64,000 nt of DNA, taken from assembly GCA_935421135.1 (NCBI GenBank), contig OW285194.1, forward strand, positions 8,416,376 through 8,480,375, in the 5' to 3' direction. How positions within the stretch are numbered: the first letter of the stretch is position 1; the number at the start of each line of letters is the position of its first letter. Positions 33,301 to 45,300 of this stretch are shown here, piece after piece. The position numbers and the translations under genes were made by a program. The notes beneath the pieces were generated by a model. The model was not told where the DNA came from and made no database searches. It was given only the letters and a program-made list of their open reading frames with translations. The DNA is from Bugulina stolonifera (lineage: Eukaryota > Bryozoa > Gymnolaemata > Cheilostomatida > Bugulidae).

Positions 33301-36300
33301 AAGGCTAGTTTAGATGGTAAACTAGCCTCAGTAACCAAGTCTGCTGACAACAAGTCTGCAGCCTTAGATCAAGCGGTGAAAGTGAAACCGGAGCCGGGCG
33401 TACCAGAGGACACCCCACGTCGAACTCCCGTAAGACAGGCTAGCAGTAAGAAGGAAGATAGACAGAGACCAGGAGAGAGCCCCAAACGACCAGATAGTTC
33501 AGGTGACAGTTCAGGTGCCGCTGCCTGTCCTCTCTAGACATTGTGATACAATATTAGTTGCTTTAATAAATATCACGCTCATGTTTTCAATTCCTCAATT
33601 AGAGTTTTCTTTCCTTGCAGCTAGAGGCCGGGCTACTTATACTAAGAGTAATATTAAGGTAGAGAAAGCTGCCAAGCTAAACTTGGATGATGACAAACCA
33701 TCCACCACTGGTAGAACAGCAACACCCCCTGTGCTTTCTGCTTTATCCACTCCTGGTGCATCAGCATCTTCTGCTAAGAATTCCCAGGCGAAGGGGAGGG
33801 AGGAGTCTATGGATACAAAGGCGTAAGTAGACTCTCAGTCTAACATCATCTCAATCAGGATTTGTTTTAAGAGAAAGCTTTGCACACAGCTATTCTAGCG
33901 GTTTAGATGAAAAGCAGCTGGTAGTTGTAGGGTAGTTGTAGTGGATAGACCACATTTCATTATTATATCCATAGGTTCTGCCTCTTCACGATTCATGTAC
34001 ATGTACAGTGAAACTTGCTTAATTCAAACTCTAAGGGACTGCCGTAATTGGTTTAAATTAGGCCTGAGTTTGAATTGCAGGATCACTTCACTTAGTTGGA
34101 GTCATTATATAGTAGTGCTGGGCGGTTTTGATTTGCATGTGCATTCAGTTTTTTTGCAAGATTTTTCAAAAAACTGAATGAAACCGAAGTTGTCTTCTCA
34201 CCCTCGGTTTAATTCGGTTTTTTTCATTTATGAAAAAAAACCGAACCGAACCGTAATTATGGCGGGAAAATTTAAATTTTTTTGGAGTTATCATCCCTCG
34301 ATTCTATACGGAAAAGAGCAGACAACTCCAGTATGAAGTATATCACGCATTTTGGAGTTATCACACTTCTCATTCCAATCATTATAGAGAAGACAACTCA
34401 CACGGCAAACTAGCCAATCCTGACTATAAACTTGAATTTATAGAAGTTCAGCTGTGGTCGGACTTGCAGGAAGCATATAATACTGTATGATCAGGTTGCA
34501 ACATTAGTTATATTTACTAAAATATAGATACAAGAATTTATTGTTTTGGTTTACAACTTGTATTTTATTATTTACTAGAAACTAACCCATCTAGCCAAAA
34601 TATTCACAAAAACTGACAATGCAATCTGTAAAGTAAGTAGTATAGCAATCAGCCACATTGAAATGGAAATACAGGTGATACAGTAATGGTACATAACTAA
34701 ATATGATGAGTGCAGGAAGTAGGTTACTAGCGACCAGCTAAATAATATATTATCAAAACAGTACCGAACTTAGTTTATCAGCAACCAGCTAAATAACATA
34801 TCAAAAATTAATCTACAGGTAATAAATAGTGAATATATGATGAATACAGAAAGTAGGTTATCTGCAACCAGCTATAGCATATCTTACAGTGCTACTGTGG
34901 CCAGAAGTGGGAGTTGGGAGTTCTCTTTCATGGGATTTTCATCAAGATGGCAAGTCTTCTGATTTAAAAATTCGAGGATAAATAACTTCTAGAAACCCGA
35001 GCTCTCTTTTTGTACTGTGTGCTGCTGCTGTAGTATTCATTGCTGTCACTGGATCACAACATACATCATTACATCATCATCATCAGCAAGGGCAAGGATA
35101 TCAACAAGACTCCTTTTACTTGTAGGCCTACGGGACTGTAATTAAAGTAGTGTCAAGTTTGGAATCAAGAATATGACCATTTTAAATAGTTAAGCTCTAA
35201 GTTTTACCCTCTAAATGAAGTGCAACTTGATTAGCTTGGGTAACTCTCTGTGGGTTGAATGCTGCTTAGCAGTTTCAGCATTTTCTAAATGCTCAAATTT
35301 GATTGACAGGTGATGGTAAGTGGCTAAACAAATATGATTGCTGTTGAATCATATTTAACTTACTATCTCTGAAGATGATCAAACACATGCTATTCTAGTG
35401 CACACATCACTAACTCGGCCTACTAGTAACCAACTAACCTGTTGGCAATGCACCAGCAGCTACAAGAGTACATACATGTAATAGAGACATTGAAGGCAAT
35501 AAACTATGACTGTATGCCAAGCACAGAGCAGATATTATCCAGAAAATTCTACTGAATAACGACTACACTCAAGATATTATACAATCATTTACCTACATCA
35601 CCGATATTGTGTGTATAATATTTCTAATGCTAATTCATTGTACAATGAACCTATATTGCCAGAAAGGATGGATGTGTTATTTTTACAAAGCTTTGCACCT
35701 ACATGTACATGTGTCATATCATTTTGGTTGTAATATCAATATGCTACAACATGTACATGTACATGTCATGTACATGTCATGTCATGTACATGTAGTAGCA
35801 TATATTACAACCAAAATCATATGACAAATATGATTGCTGTTGAATCATATTTAACTTACTATCTCGAAGATGATCAAACACATGCTATTCTAGTGCACAC
35901 ATGACTAACTAACTATGCCTACTAGTAACCAACTAACCTGTTGGCAATGCGCCAGCAGCTACAAGAGTACATACTAGAGACATCGAAGGCAATGAACTAT
36001 GACTGCATGCCATGAGCAGATGTTATCCAGAAAATTCTACTGAATAACGACTGCACTCAAGAAATTATACAGTCATTTACCTACATCACTGATGTTGTGT
36101 GTATAATATTTCTAATGCTAATTCATTGTAGGCCCACAATGAACCTGTATTGCCAGAAAGGATGGGTGTGTTATTTTTACAAAGCTTTGCACCTACATGT
36201 ACATGTGTCATATCATTTTGGCTGTAATATCAATATGCTACTACATGTACATGTACATGTCATGTACATGTCATGTTATGTACATGTCATGTTATGTACA

Positions 36301-39300
36301 TGTCATGTACATGTAGTAGCATATATTACAACCAAAATGATATGACAAATATGATTGCTGTTGAATCATATTTAACTTACTATCTCGAAGATGATCAAAC
36401 ACATGCTATTCTAGTGCACACATGACTAACTAACTATGCCTACTAGTAACCAACTAACCTGTTGGCAATGCGCCAGCAGCTACAAGAGTACATACTAGAG
36501 ACATCGAAGGCAATGAACTATGACTGCATGCCATGAGCAGATGTTATCCAGAAAATTCTACTGAATAACGACTGCACTCAAGAAATTATACCGTCATTTA
36601 CCTACATCACTGATGTTGTGTGTATAATATTTCTAATGCTAATTCATTGTAGGCCCACAATGAACCTGTATTGCCAGAAAGGATGGGTGTGTTATTTTTA
36701 CAAAGCTTTGCACCTACATGTACATGTGTCATATCATTTTGGCTGTAATATCAATATGCTACTACATGTACATGTACATGTCATGTTATGTACATGTCAT
36801 GTACATGTAGTAGCATATATTACAACCAAAATGATATGACAAATATGATTGCTGTTGAATCATATTTAACTTACTATCTCGAAGATGATCAAACACATGC
36901 TATTCTAGTGCACACATGACTAACTAACTATGCCTACTAGTAACCAACTAACCTGTTGGCAATGCGCCAGCAGCTACAAGAGTACATACTAGAGACATCG
37001 AAGGCAATGAACTATGACTGCATGACATGAGCAGATGTTATCCAGAAAATTCTACTGAATAACGACTACACTCAAGAAATTATACAGTCATTTACCTACA
37101 TCACTGATATTGTGTGTATAATATTTCTAATGCTAATTCATTGTAGGCCTACAATGAACCTGTATTGCCAGAAAGGATGGGTGTGTTATTTTTACAAAGC
37201 TTTGTACCTACATGTACATATGTCGTATAATTTTGGTTGTAATATGCTACTACTGTACATGTACATGTACATGGTAGTATATCTGCGAGCTCAGGGCTGA
37301 GTAACTACCTCTTTGAGACACAAATAATTAATTTGATTATGGTAAAATAGTGCAACTTTGTTTAGACATACCTAGATCTCTTCTAGCTTCCAGCGCCACC
37401 CTTCTTGAGAAACTTGTTCAACGTTTAGGGAGTCTAGGAACATGAATGAATGAGTAATGAACGACAAGCAGATAGAGCATTCCAGTCCATTGCTGTACAA
37501 ATGAAGAACCACCTATGGTAATGGAACGGGTTCAAAGTTAGTGCAAAGTAGGCCTATAGCACATTCGAAACGTCCCGTTTTGAACTGTCTTTTTTGAACA
37601 GTCGAGTCGCAAATTCCTAAGAACCATATTGGAAGCTAAATTATCTAGTAGTAGTAGTAATACAAATTGTGAAGTTTAGTTGCTAAATGAGTACAGAAAA
37701 GAAATGGTCACAAGTTGGTCAAAGCAAGAGAAGTCAGCGCATTTACATGTATATTTACCTACCCAGGACGGAGTGGGCCACTTGTTTTTAGAAACAAGTT
37801 GGTTAAGTAGTACAAAACTGGTCAGGTTTACTGTATGTCCACAAAAAGGGTAAAGTCAATGCTATCAATTACCCAAGCACGACATGGTAGTACATCTGCG
37901 AGCTCAGGGCTGAGTAACTACTCCTTTGAGAAACAAATAATTTGACAGACAGTGCAAGTTTGCTTAGACATACCTTAATACCTAGAACTGTTCTAGCTTC
38001 CGGTGCCACCCTTCTTGAGAAACTTGTTCAAAGTTTCTAGTCTGTTACAATAAGAGACAATTCAACAGTTTAGGAGTCTAGAAACATGAATGGATGAGTA
38101 ATGAATGACAAGCAGGTAGAGCATTCCAGTCCATTTGCTGCACAAACGAAGAACCATCTATGGTAATGGAGCGGGTTCAAAGTTGGTACAAAATAGGCCT
38201 ATAGCATATTCACTTTCGAAATTATATTGCACTGTGGAATTGAAATGAAAGTATCTGTTCTCTGTTGTAATATAAGAGTTGATCAATTTACTTAGGCCTA
38301 CTGGATGTGGACAAAAAGTCATGGTCACTAATCATTGAAAGTAAGGACTAGCCTATTTGATATATCAGTTATAAGTCGACTAGACTACTGTTTCCAAAAA
38401 ACAAATTAGTTGAAGTCAGCAATGTTATGTAACCCCAACTTAGGAACCAAGTGAAATGCTATCTTGGTATTTACATGTAAATGAAAATAGAATATCTTCC
38501 ATAAAATACATGTACACACTGACCAACTAGGAGCATGAGTCCACAAATGCAATTCAAAAGAAACTATTGCTAGCTGGATGCATGTCACACATGACACATT
38601 TTGTGGAAGCTGGACTCATTTATTTGCTACAGTAACAGTGAGCTGTGCCAGCCAATAAATATTAAATAGCCTATATGTCTTAGCTTAAGCCCAAGCAGTG
38701 TTTAAATTTCAAGGAAGTTGTCATCTTTTGTGTCCCAAACTTTTTTTAGTAAACTTGATTCACAATCACAATGCAATAAAATACCATATCATATATGTAG
38801 ATAGAAAGTCAGGATCCATTTCATCAATCTAATGAAATTAGGGAGTTCATCTAAAGCTAAATGATAAAAACACAATACATCCTACTATTTAAAACATCCA
38901 TGCCGTTTGGTACAGGAGTATAGAAAACTTTATACCAAGCCATTTGTGCAGTCATTATTCAGCAACTATTCTGAAACATTTTCCTTAAACATGCTCCATT
39001 CATCTTTATATTTTTCGACTCATTTTTACAAATTTTGGTTGGCCACCATGAATATAACTCAAGTGGACATGTGGAAAAAATGTAGTTCGCCAGTAATTGA
39101 AAGCATATTTGTATTATTGTTAGTTTTGGGCTGAACATGAACGGATTAATGGCATTTGGAAACTACAATGTAATTAAAGTCCACCATATAAGGCAATGCA
39201 AGTTTAGCAATCCAGGTAAACACCAAAATGATAAATGAATCTAAATGAAATATTCGTAACAATAAGCACTGTATTATAACATTGACAACAGAACAGTATT

Positions 39301-42300
39301 GTACGCAATCGAGGCATCAGCCATGGAGCTCAAGTTGAAATCCATGCTGATGTTTGATTTCCTGAAATGGCAGTCTCGAGGTAAAGACTCTCACTCGAGT
39401 TAATTCAAGCAATATTTTTTGGCCTCTTAGAAGGACTCGTAACTTGGACATATAGATATTGAACACATAAAACTTGAATTGTAATTTATTTATGGCTATG
39501 ATCAAGGACTCTTAACTCAACTCATCATTATGTTGCAATATTCAATAACTCATGCAAATGTAAATATTTGTAACTTGAAGTTTTGATTAGTTACTAAAAA
39601 GAATTGACTCGTAACTCAAAGAGTCACAACTAAGGGTTGGCCGTGGCAACTTGGGTTTCCAAAATAAAACTTGCAAACATCTCTGAATGATTTCAGCTAT
39701 CGTTATTTGTTACTATTGTACAAAATTTTATTTATTTTAATCTAATAACAGTTTAGTTTTCATTGGGCAGCTGTAAATTGCAATGAAAAGAGATAACCAC
39801 AGTTATAATCACAATTGTGATCACAATTATAGCACATTTTAACAGAGATGTGTGCAAGTTTTATTTTGGAAACTCAAGTTTCCATCGCCAACTCTTAGTT
39901 GTGACTCTTCAAGTTACAAGTCAATTCTTTCAGTGACAGATCAAAACTTTCAAGTTACAAGTTAAATACTTACATGTCCCCAGAAACTCAAGGTTTTGTC
40001 AAGTTATCCAAGTTAACTACAAGCAAGTTTCAATTCAATTCTTTGCTTGTTAAACTCGAGTATTTTTATAGAGTTTTTGGGTTATGGTTTAGCTTATGGT
40101 GAAATTTTGTTAGGAAAAGTTGTAGGAAGTTCAAATTTCAAAGCAAAATGTCACAGTTTTAGTGTAAAATGTCTTATAATTGTGGTTGTGGTTGGTGGTT
40201 ATAGCTGTGGATATTTCTATTCATTACAATTCACAGCTGCCCAATGAAAACTCGGAGTTATTGAATATTTCAACATAATGATGTGCGAGTCTTTGATCAT
40301 AGCCATAATTGAATTACAATTCAAGTTACAAGTTTTTGACAGCTGTGTATTCAAGTTACCAGCCTTTGTAATAAGCCATAAAATGTTGCTTGAATTAACT
40401 CGAGTGAGAGTCTTTAACTTGAGTCTGGCATCTCTGCATTTTAAACTAAAATAGTGACATTTTGCTTGGAAATTTGACATCTTTTCCTAACCAATACATC
40501 GCCAAAACCTGAACAATTACAATAGCCCAATAACTCTATAAAAAAAGTCATGCTAGTCGAACAAGAAAAGAACTAAACTGTAGCCAGTAGCTTGCTTGTA
40601 GTTTAAGTTAACTTGGATAGCTTGATAGAAACTTGAGTTTCTGGGGACATGTAAATATTTAATTTATAACCGAAAAGTTTTTATTAGTGCAGGGCTCTCA
40701 AGTTCTCGGATTTTCCCCGAGCAGTCCGGATTTTCAGTGCTTGCTCGGAGAGCTCGGGAGGTTTTCCATTATTAGTGATTTGCTCGGACTTTGGGAGATT
40801 TTCTCACATTAGCTATATCATTTGAATTGAAATGCTTTACAATCTCCAAATTAATCTTCAGCTTAGCTCATAGCTTGTGAGTTACTTAGGAATTCTTAGG
40901 CAAAAGCTACTAATTATATTACTTTCCAAAAGCAAGGGCTGAATTACATGCATGTACTGGGATTATTAGGCTGTGAGAAATTAGTTAGGCTAACTTCATA
41001 GAGCATTAGATATGTACATGTAAGTGACCAACAGCTTCATGTACATGTATATATCTAACCAATTACCAATAGAGTAATACTTCTACACTGCTCACTCTGC
41101 AGTACATTGTGCATCTGCTCGGATTTTTTGACTGAGGAACTTGAGAGCCCTGTTAGTGACTAAAAAGGAGTGACTTGTAACTTGAAGAGTCACAGCTAAG
41201 AGTTGGCCATGGCAACTTGAGTTTCCGAAATAAAACTTACAAACATCTCTGAATGATTTCAGCTATAGTTATTCGTTACTATTGGACAAAATTTTATTCA
41301 TTTCAATCTAATAACAGTGCAGTTTGGCCTATACATATATAAATAATAATTATTATTATAATTATTATAAAATAATATAAATATATTAAAATTGTTATCA
41401 TTTTTACTGTAACTGTCGCAAAAATTGTTATTTCATTCAACCAAGGAGTACTCCAACAAATTTACAATAAACAAATAATATTAATTAAATTACACAAGTA
41501 CTGTCGTTTCAATCTACAGTAAAACTGGAAAGCAAGGAAAGTAAAAACTTTGACTCAGAGTCAAAGTTTTTACTTAGTTACTAGCTAATACATAGTCGAT
41601 AGATAGACAGACTGATCAAGTCACTCTATCAGTCTATCTATCGACTATCATTATGCATTAACTAGTAACTAACTTGATGATTATATAATGATAATAATAA
41701 TAAGTTTAGTCCAATCCAAAAAAATGAACAGAAAATTATTATATGCAATAGAATATTAATATCATTATTCAATATAATTATAATAATGTATTAATATCAA
41801 ATCAATATATTATAAATTATGCTCATTACAATAATTATTAGGCCTATTATTATAATATTATTTATACAATTATTGCAACAACTTACGAGCATAGCATTTA
41901 TTGATTTGATATTATTTATTAATAACTTGTTATCGACGATTTGTGAAATGATCATATCATTCTCTAAGTTTTTATGCAAAATAAATCGAAAATAAAAGTT
42001 CACACAATTTTTACATTTGTTCAATTATATTATTAATTATTTCTATTTTATATATATTTAATATTAAATTATTTTATATCATATGCACTTCAAATGAAAT
42101 ATCATATGAACATCATCATTAACTCGTCTTTACGTTCAGAGTACGATGTTGCATTGGTCAACTAATTGGAATAAATTAAATTCACTAAGTATACAACACA
42201 ATTATATAAAAATATAGATGTATATAATTATAATGAAACTAATATCATTAGGCTAATAATATTTTATTAGTCATGACCACCGATGAAAACCAAAACAAAA

Positions 42301-45300
42301 ACCCAGCGGATGACAACATAACCCAGTGATTGTAGGAAATACGAATGGCAAGGATGGCTATTACTAGTTAGACTAGATTCCCGAATCCGGCGCTATCCGC
42401 AGTTGTGTGATTGCAGTGACGCCATAGAGGAGACAACTCCTGGGTGCACGCGCTTGTCTGTACGCGCATACAACACGGCGCATGTCGGAAACGGATGCGG
42501 CGGCGGAATTGTGGGATGAGTTCGGTGCGACTTTTAAAACCGAATAAAACCGCACCGCCGCATTCGGTGTCGGTTTTTATTTTAAATTTTGGCGGTTTTT
42601 GAACCGAAGGGAAAAAAAACTGAAAAACTGAATGAAACCGAAACACCGTGCACCACTATTATATAGTGATCAGCAGGGACCAAGGCTAATAGTTTGAACT
42701 AACCAAGTTCTTTAATTATCCGAGGTTGAATTAAGCAAGTTCCACTGTATTTGGATCTCATAACAAATGCTTCTCAACTTTCAGATTTTCTCAGATGTAA
42801 TAATTATGATGTGACTGTGATATTTTGTATTGTCGCTACTCCAATGTAGTATTAGCGCTGTTGCGTTGTGGTATTGTCACTATGGCATTGTGGTATTAGC
42901 ACTGTTGCATTGTGGGATTGTCACTGTTGACTTGTTTTAGCGACACGGATTCAATAGTTTCGGAGGAAACAGAAGACAACAACACAGTGAGCGTGGAAGT
43001 AGACTACCCTCCTAATACTAAGATCAAAGTGAGGTACGGTAGAGCCAGAAACATTAAGATATATGATGCTAAGGTGATGGAAGTGAGGCTAGGCGAGGAC
43101 AAACAGCCTCTTTACAGTGTACATTACTCTGGTTGGAACGTCAGGTAAGCCTTGCTACAAACAAGTATACGGTGTGTCGCCATGGAAACAGACAAATATA
43201 CAGTGTGTCATAATGGAAACTATATGCTGTTAGAACAACAGATGCTTGGTTTAGTACATTTGTGTATCGATTACTCTTTGAACACTGTCTCTTCATTCTT
43301 AGTAATATGCCATAATTTTGGATTTGTCCCCTCCTTTCTTTAACGACAGTTGACTGGCACCACCTCCAAGATTCTCAGTAATATCTTTATATCTTCAATA
43401 GAACCTGATGCTTGTGTAAGATGTGTTGGTTTATACTCGTAATTGGAGAGAGAGAGAGACAATTTCGGGGTTTAGCTGAAATTAAAACATGATATAATGT
43501 CACCTAATAATGAAGTATTGTGTACACTACGATCTGTGCACTTTACTTGCAGGTACGATGAGATTATATCCAGTGAGAGGATTGTGGGTACTACTGGAAA
43601 GTGCGAAAAGAGACGAATGGATCTGTCTAAGGATGTACGTATATTTATGCATAATACTAGAGTGTGCGCGTCGTGTATGTGATACTTTATAGAGTAGTCT
43701 ATGTGATTTTGAATCTGAAGCTTTCATGGCGAAACATTAGAACCATTGTATGTCGAGTATTTACATGTGCGCTACAACTCAATAGTAAGCATCTAAATCA
43801 TACGCTTATTTACTAGAAAGTAGATAACTCCAAATTACATTTACATTACATTTTATACAAGTTATTGTAGTAGATAGTTATATAGTAGGTAGTTATATTT
43901 TCGTGGGTGAAGAATATAAGAAGAATATACCCCTATGGAGAACTATTTGAGGTATTCCCATGGCCATCGAGATCAACTGACAAATACCTCGTATAATTTG
44001 TTGTTGCTGATCATTTGCTGATCAGGAAGAACTTCCAACTTTGCCATGTACTAATACTACTAGCTCTATAAAAGCCTCCGAATCATGGGTGGTGTAAAAT
44101 GTTTCACTCCACTTTAGTCCATGATAATCAGCCTGTAACTACGTACATTTTATGTTATCACCCTATAATCCGTGCATTAACAAATGTAGAGATGATAGTT
44201 CCATAATATTGCGGTGTGTATGTTTTCTTCATTCTTTCCCAACCGCTTACTAAACCAAGTACAGCCACTAAATGCTTTATTTGTTTCTACAAATGTATCG
44301 CTATGAGCTGTGTAAGGTGTAGGCTAAGTGCATAGGCAATGTTATATTTTAGGGTTTTAACTCTCGTAAGAAAGGCAAGACTCAGGCGCAGATTATCAAC
44401 TCCTCATCATCCACAGGGTCAAGGACACCTGAACCGCCATCTTCAGCAGGGAGGCCATCGGCTAGTCAGAAAGCATCTGCCCCTATATCGTAAGTATCCC
44501 CTAGTGCTAGGCAGGTCTAATGTACCCTTCACTGTTACTGTATTCAGTATTAAGAATCTTGGGCTATCCTCAAAGGGACTTGGACACCTTACAGTTACCA
44601 ACTTAGATTTTACATTTAAATGTACTCACCGAACCACAGTATTTGGCTGCAGAATGTACAAAGGAAAGTAGTGCAATTGCAGTAACAGGACTATTGCTGC
44701 ATGTAGATTGTTTGATTTATCCCCTAAATGTCGAGCAAGGGGAGACAAATTCACAATATAATATAATGATATGTTATAATGAGAAGATAATTTTTCACGA
44801 GAAGACAATTCATCAAAGCCGTGCAAGTTTGAGCTTATGCTTGTAAATATGAGTTGTATTTTTAGAGTAGATGGATTTATTTTACAGATGTAACTTTTTA
44901 GCAGTGTAGGCTTAGTAGTTGAAAAGTGTGTGCTTTATGTTCTCTCGTATTTCGTTCTGTTGTAATCAGATAAAATTTGTTGTCATCATAATTTACTGGG
45001 TTAGAGTCGCTTATAGTTTGGAATATGTTAAATCTGATCCTGATTACAGACTCCAAGTTCACTCACTTTCAGTGCTGCATGTCTTGCTAAAGAATACACT
45101 CCAAATTACCAAAACTCAAAATAGAAAAAGGTTCTCTGTCTGGGTATGACGGTTTTATGGTGTTAAATTTTCAAGATCTTAGATATTGATATGGACAATA
45201 TTTGTACTTTTTTTAGCAAACCTTCCAAGTCAGCATCGTCTGCGGGCAATACACCAGGCTCCGTTCAACCTAGTAACAGAACAACTAGGTCCTCAGTCTC

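Larger units (their letters stand above)
34105..42666. mobile_element. 8.5-kb non-autonomous hAT-like element
   Basis: The element spans 34113-42658 between identical 8-bp duplications TTATATAG (34105-34112 and 42659-42666), the length typical of hAT. Termini are TAGTGCTGGGCGGT and, inverted, TAGTGGTGCACGGT. Both subterminal regions are rich in AAACCGAA/CCGAAC motifs and share AACTGAATGAAACCGAA. No transposase frame was found, and the longest ORFs come from repeats. It sits in the intron between the ARID and chromo-barrel halves of ARID4 and contains the arrays and secondary insertions listed separately. Confidence 0.82.
34004..42749. mobile_element. Pogo/Tc1-like 188-bp MITE split by an insertion
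   Basis: The left half 34006-34112 and right half 42667-42747 are flanked by TA at each end. The ends CAGTGAAACTTGCTTAATTC and (inverted) CAGTGGAACTTGCTTAATTC make a TIR of about 26 bp with two mismatches. The CAGTG start and the TA duplication fit pogo/Tigger-type elements. The halves are separated by the 8.5-kb hAT-like insertion, so this MITE is the older element. Confidence 0.85.

Noticed and set aside
35609..37300. Four similar ORFs that could be read as a small gene family
   Set aside because: They are the same chance frame in each copy of the ~500-bp tandem array; the His/Val and Cys/His tails come from TACATGTA repeats.
42368..42646. 92-codon minus-strand ORF rich in Phe/Arg
   Set aside because: It lies in the right terminal region of the hAT-like element and reflects CCGAA/AACCG repeats, not transposase.
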